A stretch of 45,549 nucleotides of DNA from NCBI GenBank assembly GCA_947175145.1, contig CAMWLY010000008.1, forward strand, positions 1 through 45,549, given 5' to 3'. The notes under the pieces were generated by a model. The model ran no database searches and was not told where the DNA came from. It saw only the letters and a program-made list of their open reading frames with translations. A program made the position numbers and the translations under genes. Of the stretch, positions 41,258 through 45,549 are shown piece after piece; position 1 is the first letter of the stretch, and each line of letters starts with the position of its first letter. Source of the DNA: an uncultured Muribaculaceae bacterium (GTDB lineage Bacteria > Bacteroidota > Bacteroidia > Bacteroidales > Muribaculaceae).

Positions 41258-44145
41258 TATGTTCTGCTTCTGCGTCTCTTGCGACGGTTCAATACGAATT
41301 CCAGCTGATCACCTCTTACTTTACATGACAGTGCACCTGCTCCATCAGCCTCGCCGATATAGGGTGCGAGCAATCCACCCAACTTATTAAGCGGAGCCAC
41401 AACTTCCGGGTTATGCGATGCCCCGGCATACTCACCAAACATACCGATTGTAGGACCGAATGCAATACCACCGGCTGCATATTTCGGCAATGATGACATC
41501 ATGGCTATAATAGCGGCCACTGCAGCCAACCCTAAAGCAATACCCACGTATGGAATACTTGAATTTGCAGACATCGCACCGGCCGAAGCCTCGGCTACCT
41601 TGGCCGTTGTGACCTCGCTCGATGTTGCCACTCTTTGAGCACCGGCGGCTGCCTCCTGTGTAGCACCCATGGTTGAAGCGGTTGTGGCTGCCTCAGTGGC
41701 AGCCTGTGTAATTCCGAATGCCTGTCCCATAGCCTGTATCATCTCGATAACTTGTGTGATGCCCTCATATACAGAGAATGCTCCATCTACCATACCGGCC
41801 AATTTATCCCATGCCGATCCTTGATCATTGATTGCATTGCTTATGCTGTCGATACCTGACTTGATGCCTTTAATTCCACCCCAGCCTGCTTTAATCTTGC
41901 TCATGCTGAGTGCGGACTTCTTGGCATATTTCTCATACTCGGTCGCAGCCTTTTTCAGACTTTCACGCTGCTGCTCGGTAATATCACCATCCATGCCGTT
42001 AAGCACATTCCTGATCTCACTAAGTTTGGAAAGCAGCTGATCCGTTGAAAGACCCTCAAGTGGAGATGCCATTGAATTAAATTTGGCGAAACCACCGGAA
42101 GCAAGATTATCGATATATTGGTCAAGCTCTGAGGGTGCTTTCGGTTTAGGATTTAGAGTGTTATCCCATGCTTCCTTGAGTGCCTCAAGCGCCTTTATCG
42201 TGGAGTTAATTTCTGTGCGCTCCTCGGCTTGTGCCTGTCGCAACTTGTTTTGATAGTGATTCAGAGCTTCATCAAGTTGCTCGTAGGTCTTTATCTGGTC
42301 AATTTGCGGCGGAGTATATTCAACCACCGGCATATTTACCAGAGATTCCTGAATCTCACGCAGCCGGTCTCTCTTTTCAACCAGCTCCAGTGTCTCCTTG
42401 CGGAGCGCTGCCAGCTGGCTGTCGGAGGCGATCAGCGCAGCAACCTGATTCGCTCTGATTTGCTCTTCAACTTTCTCAAGTTCATTCTGCTCGGTTTTGG
42501 CAGCTGTCGCACCGTTATTGCTATGCCCTGTTCCTGATGAAGATTTCGTGCCGGCACTCTTCAACGATTTGCTAAGCTCGGCAGCCTGCTGCATCAGTTC
42601 CTGAAGTTCCTTCTCGTCCTTGGCAATAAGATTTTCCGTAGACTCTGCCAGCCCCTTATTAAGTTTAGAGATATTGGCATTTGTTCCTGACAGCTGTTTG
42701 CCACCAAAACTTAATCCGGGATTGCTTCCCGGCTCCTGAGGATTACCCTTGTTATCATGAGTAAGATTGTAGAGAGTTTCCTTATGACCTGCTATTCGAT
42801 TGGCCACAACTCGAGCTTGAGCTTCAATTACCAGTTGCTTTGCATAAAGCTCAGACTTCGATGTCAGAGTGTCATACCATGATGCAACCGATGAATAATA
42901 ACCGAGCGATTCACCATAGCGCGTGTTTAATTCATTCACAAGGCGCGCTTCTTCAGCTTTGGTGCCGGTGAAATTCTTGGTAGCAGCTATATCGAGGGCA
43001 AGTTGCGCCTGCTGATCGCGAAGTGCCTGGTCAAACTGATTGGCCGATGCAGTAGCTTTATCGGTAGCGCCGGCCAGTTGTTCGGCAGTATCTTTACCCT
43101 TGGCCGCTGATGAAGTGAAAGCATCAACAGCCGCCGAAATACCCCACAACACCAGACCGACACCTGTAGAGGCTGCAACCAGACGTAAACTTGTGGCGAG
43201 CATTCTGGCAGCGGCCGATGCTGCATTCATGCCTGTTACAGATGCAATCAGCGTGGGGTTAATAAATTTGAAAGCACCATTTGCTCCGAGTGTGGTCGTG
43301 TATAAACCGCGCATGGCTACAGTGGCGCGTCCGGCATTGGCGGCTACCGCCACCAGTTGCGAAGCGATAGTGGTGTAAGGAGCAATCCCCTGCACCAAAG
43401 CTCCCAGCTGCTCCTTAACATCGCCCATGGCATTGGCCAGCTGCTTGGCTCTACCTGCATCAGTGGCAGCGAGGGCTGCATTCATATCACCTACATTATT
43501 GGTCACAATTTGGGCAAGCATGGCAGCTCGCTGCTCCTCTGTGCCCATCTTCAAGGCTTTTTTCTCAGCCTCGGTCATGGTGATACCAACCCTGGTTAAT
43601 GCCGAAGTCTGACCCTGCATGGCTTTGCCAAACAGATTGGCGATTGTCACACAATCCTGCTGTGTCGCACCGAGTCCCTTCTGCTGTGCCACAAGATTAT
43701 TCATGGCCGGTATCAGTGTTGCGAGTGCCGAATCAGTGCTTAAGAAGGTGGCAAGCTGCTGCGCCCCGGCCAATTGCACTTCATCGCCAATTACTCCGAG
43801 TTCCTGTTGAGCCGAACACAAATCTTTGACTCCCTGGATCTGCTCGGTGGTGGCTTCCATGCGTTGGCGCATCACCGTTTCTAATTTGGTCTCGGCCTCA
43901 CTCTGCATTGTGTAAGCCTGAGTCAAATCCTGCACCACAGAATCCAATGCCGAAACAGACTGGCCAATCTGCTCGAATGCCTGTCCCAGCTGGTTGAAGT
44001 TGATTAGCGATGTGCGCAATTGCTCGGCAGGCGCAATACCATCATGAAATGCCTGCTGCATACGCTCCACATCTTTGACCAGCTCTTTCAATCCGCCGGT
44101 GTCACCTTTGAGTTTATATGTGATTGAGATTGTTGAGTTACTCAT
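41257..44145 (-). CDS. Phage tail tape measure protein
   Basis: The 962-residue protein is rich in Ala, Gln and heptad helices, with long coiled-coil segments (about 1-110 and 500-680), an AMGDVKEQLGALVQGIAPY segment and a tape-measure signature region (TFLSTDSALATLIPAMNNLVAQ... FGKAMQGQTSALTRVGITM), then Gly/Ala-rich hydrophobic stretches near the C-terminus (VGIALGLAAVAAIIAMMSSL). It sets tail length and chaperones DNA entry. It overlaps the 3' end of the upstream chaperone frame by 8 bp and shares one base with the tail protein gene. The length of 962 residues suggests a tail of medium length, roughly 140 nm by the usual 1.5 angstrom per residue rule. Confidence 0.88.
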   Translation of the reverse strand: MSNSTISITYKLKGDTGGLKELVKDVERMQQAFHDGIAPAEQLRTSLINFNQLGQAFEQIGQSVSALDSVVQDLTQAYTMQSEAETKLETVMRQRMEATTEQIQGVKDLCSAQQELGVIGDEVQLAGAQQLATFLSTDSALATLIPAMNNLVAQQKGLGATQQDCVTIANLFGKAMQGQTSALTRVGITMTEAEKKALKMGTEEQRAAMLAQIVTNNVGDMNAALAATDAGRAKQLANAMGDVKEQLGALVQGIAPYTTIASQLVAVAANAGRATVAMRGLYTTTLGANGAFKFINPTLIASVTGMNAASAAARMLATSLRLVAASTGVGLVLWGISAAVDAFTSSAAKGKDTAEQLAGATDKATASANQFDQALRDQQAQLALDIAATKNFTGTKAEEARLVNELNTRYGESLGYYSSVASWYDTLTSKSELYAKQLVIEAQARVVANRIAGHKETLYNLTHDNKGNPQEPGSNPGLSFGGKQLSGTNANISKLNKGLAESTENLIAKDEKELQELMQQAAELSKSLKSAGTKSSSGTGHSNNGATAAKTEQNELEKVEEQIRANQVAALIASDSQLAALRKETLELVEKRDRLREIQESLVNMPVVEYTPPQIDQIKTYEQLDEALNHYQNKLRQAQAEERTEINSTIKALEALKEAWDNTLNPKPKAPSELDQYIDNLASGGFAKFNSMASPLEGLSTDQLLSKLSEIRNVLNGMDGDITEQQRESLKKAATEYEKYAKKSALSMSKIKAGWGGIKGIKSGIDSISNAINDQGSAWDKLAGMVDGAFSVYEGITQVIEMIQAMGQAFGITQAATEAATTASTMGATQEAAAGAQRVATSSEVTTAKVAEASAGAMSANSSIPYVGIALGLAAVAAIIAMMSSLPKYAAGGIAFGPTIGMFGEYAGASHNPEVVAPLNKLGGLLAPYIGEADGAGALSCKVRGDQLEFVLNRRKRRRSRT

Positions 44146-44793
44146 ATCCCCTTGCTTTCTTTAATTCCTCAAATCGTTTGCGCTGCTCTTCGCGCGTCAT
44201 TTTCCTTGGCGCAGCACTCCCATGAGCCTTATCAATATCCGGGATCTCAAATAAATCTGCCGGGGCAATCGGTTTGCTTGTGTAAGGAGAAATAACGATG
44301 GCAGCGTGAAGCCTGACAGCAGAGAGAAATCGCGTAAACTCTGCATCGCGCCCACGCCGCCAGTGTTCAGTTACCCACCCGAACTCTTCAGGTGTCATTG
44401 CCTCGAAGTCGGCAATCGAGAGTCCTATAATCCCGATTGCCGTACCATACAATTCATCTATTCCGGGCTGTTCTTTTTTTTTGACTGCTCATCATCATCG
44501 GAAGCTTCCTTATCCATTGAAGTCTCGGCTGTGTACCAGGCGCTGACCTCATTGGGGGTGATGTTGTCAAAAAACTCCTCAAGCGGCACATCAAATTCTT
44601 TCTGCTCAGCTTTGCACTGGCTCTTTATAGCGCACCATAACAGCACGCCCAGATCCTCGGCTGTCAGATCAGCCTTCAGCAGCTTCAGAAAGTCCCTGCC
44701 GGTCTCCTTGCGGAAACGGCTAAGCGCACCCATGGTTACGCGCGATGGGAATCTCTCACCGCAATACTTGAAATAACTGCTCTCCTTGATCAT
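44138..44793 (-). CDS. Tail assembly chaperone made by -1 frameshift (G-GT type fusion)
   Basis: The upstream frame (44458-44793) can slip back one base at A-AAA-AAG (44479-44473) and continue in the frame of 44138-44461, which has no ATG of its own until deep inside: the only codon near its beginning is a TTG at 44452. The product would be 218 residues, 107 from the first frame and 111 from the second (EQPGIDELYGTAIGIIGLSI... ARGYE). This is the arrangement of the lambda G and G-T tail assembly chaperones, which also sit just before the tape measure gene. Both the canonical heptamer and the frame relation are seen directly; frameshifting itself is inferred. Confidence 0.75.
44458..44793 (-). 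CDS. Tail assembly chaperone, short form
   Basis: The 111-residue protein (MIKESSYFKYCGERFPSRVT, RFRKETGRDFLKLLKADLTAEDLGVLLWCAI, VPLEEFFDNITPNEVSAWY) looks like phage tail assembly chaperones with a small helical domain and an acidic Asp/Glu/Ser tail (ASDDDEQSKKKNSPE). Its ATG overlaps the stop of the tail tube gene (ATGA). The last codons run through the A9 slippery tract, then a TAG. It would be made in excess, with a minority of ribosomes producing the fused form. Confidence 0.75.
   Translation of the reverse strand: MIKESSYFKYCGERFPSRVTMGALSRFRKETGRDFLKLLKADLTAEDLGVLLWCAIKSQCKAEQKEFDVPLEEFFDNITPNEVSAWYTAETSMDKEASDDDEQSKKKNSPE
44473..44482 (-). promoter_or_regulatory. Slippery site AAAAAAAAAG for -1 frameshift
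   Basis: Nine As and a G on the minus strand (44482-44473) contain the heptamer A-AAA-AAG in the correct zero-frame phase, one of the most efficient bacterial slip sites. It lies four codons before the TAG of the first frame. Confidence 0.8.
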
Positions 44794-45341
44794 GCTTGTG
44801 GGTTAAAGATTTCAGGCGCTGCACAAATGCGAATCTCTCCATCGTAAGAAGCATCTTCTTTTGCCGTGGAGGATTCAGTCAATTTGGTAATAATGCCGGT
44901 TGCCTTGAGATAAGGATTGATATTCTCAGCATCGGAAACACCGCTCTTGGGTCGAAGAAAACACTCGACTGTTATCTTCTTGCGCTGCATCCAGAGATTG
45001 AGCAGCGTGCCGAAACCGTTAGCTCCATTAGCCTCAGCATCGTATGTGCGCAGTCCCTTGAATGAGATGGTAATCTTCAGCCCGGTTACATCTACATCGC
45101 TAAACATAGATATATCCACACCCGAAGTAATCGGCGCTTTTGTGGCACGTTCTTTTGTCTCACTCTCATAGTTGCATGTATGCTCAGTGCATGATGCAAG
45201 CCCTTTCATCTCACCTTTGGTATTCTCAAAAGCCAGCAGCACATCACTGCCATTTATGAAACCCGATGTCGGAAGATTCAAAGTTGCACCGCTGGGTTCC
45301 TGAACAATAGGGTCTGAGATAGGATTCAGTTCATCGTCCAT
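44790..45341 (-). CDS. Phage major tail tube protein
   Basis: The 183-residue protein has the beta-rich pattern of siphophage tail tube subunits (TLNLPTSGFINGSDVLLAFEN, TCNYESETKERATKAPITSG, VTGLKITISFKGLRTYD, KKITVECFLRPKSG, LKATGIITKLTESSTAKEDASYDGEIRI). It builds the tail tube. It lies directly upstream of the chaperone pair, sharing the ATGA overlap, as expected for the order tube-chaperone-tape measure-tip. An AT-rich 30-bp gap separates it from the tail completion gene. Confidence 0.8.
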   Translation of the reverse strand: MDDELNPISDPIVQEPSGATLNLPTSGFINGSDVLLAFENTKGEMKGLASCTEHTCNYESETKERATKAPITSGVDISMFSDVDVTGLKITISFKGLRTYDAEANGANGFGTLLNLWMQRKKITVECFLRPKSGVSDAENINPYLKATGIITKLTESSTAKEDASYDGEIRICAAPEIFNPQA

Positions 45342-45371
45342 AGTGATTATGTATTTTTAATTAATAATTAT

Positions 45372-45549
45372 TTAATTTGTTTTTACTCTAAAGGTTAGGA
45401 TTTGCACGAATGCCGGTATTCGGTCATCGAAATCTTCAGAAGCTGCCTCGAAGCTGCAGAACCTTATAGCATCATCGCGCCAGCCATTGAGAGTGGCCAC
45501 AATAGCCTCGGCAATCTCGACACCCTCCTCCCATTCGGCAGTATACACC
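45372..45549 (-). CDS. Tail completion / DUF3168-like protein, C-terminal part
   Basis: An open frame enters from the window edge and ends with TAA at 45374-45372. The 58 visible residues (VYTAEWEEGVEIAEAIVATL, NGWRDDAIRFCSFEAASEDF, DDRIPAFVQILTFRVKTN) match the end of DUF3168/neck-type tail completion proteins, which have a helix followed by beta strands ending LxFRV. Position just before the tail tube gene fits. The start is outside the window. Confidence 0.6.
   Translation of the reverse strand, partial: VYTAEWEEGVEIAEAIVATLNGWRDDAIRFCSFEAASEDFDDRIPAFVQILTFRVKTN

Noticed and set aside
44138-44452. Separate 104-residue gene starting at TTG 44452
   Set aside because: There is no ATG, and the frame continues upstream to a canonical slip site, so a frameshift fusion explains it better.

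Overview
The window looks like a Bacteroidales chromosome, probably Muribaculaceae or a close relative. The support is: FimA/Mfa-type fimbrial genes, C-terminal tails of the Bacteroidales secretion type, promoters of the Bacteroidetes form (TTG / TAnnTTTG), a rimP-nusA-infB cluster with a Bacteroidetes-type IF-2, and a phage integrase of the Bacteroidetes type. The genus call is inference; no rRNA or tRNA gene was seen.

Left region (1-7050, AT-rich, accessory). A protein C-terminus carrying a coding 21-bp minisatellite is followed by two gene cassettes lying between three directly repeated, att-like sequences (about 678-799, 3100-3267 and 6984-7043). Cassette 1 holds a DUF1848 radical-SAM-like protein and a methyltransferase. 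Cassette 2 holds a DUF4417 protein, a toxin-like domain and an acidic immunity-like protein in one operon, a candidate structured small RNA with its own promoter and palindromic operator, and an XRE-ImmA/IrrE regulator-protease overlapping a PIN-like gene. This resembles a defence or addiction island and is the best candidate for something undescribed.

Middle region (7200-35900, core-like). A six-gene Mfa/FimA-type fimbrial operon (DUF3575, DUF3868/OmpA-like, major subunit, anchor subunit, two very large tip/adhesin lipoproteins) is followed by a DegT-family sugar aminotransferase, a secreted-protein operon containing a C10 protease homologue that lacks its catalytic His, an Ig-like lipoprotein, folK, infB-nusA-rimP, dnaX, a C13 (caspase-like) secreted protease and a BspA-like leucine-rich-repeat protein. 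Palindromic GGACGCGCCATGGCGCGTCC elements lie in two intergenic regions.

Right region (about 36430 to beyond 45549). This is a prophage of siphophage type. It starts at a truncated ABC-F ATPase gene, which is the likely integration target. The integrase reads rightwards. The other genes read leftwards: a possible single-protein spanin, an unknown protein, a large tail protein, the tape measure, a pair of tail assembly chaperone frames joined by an AAAAAAG slippery site, the tail tube and a tail-completion protein cut by the window end. The right end of the prophage is outside the window.
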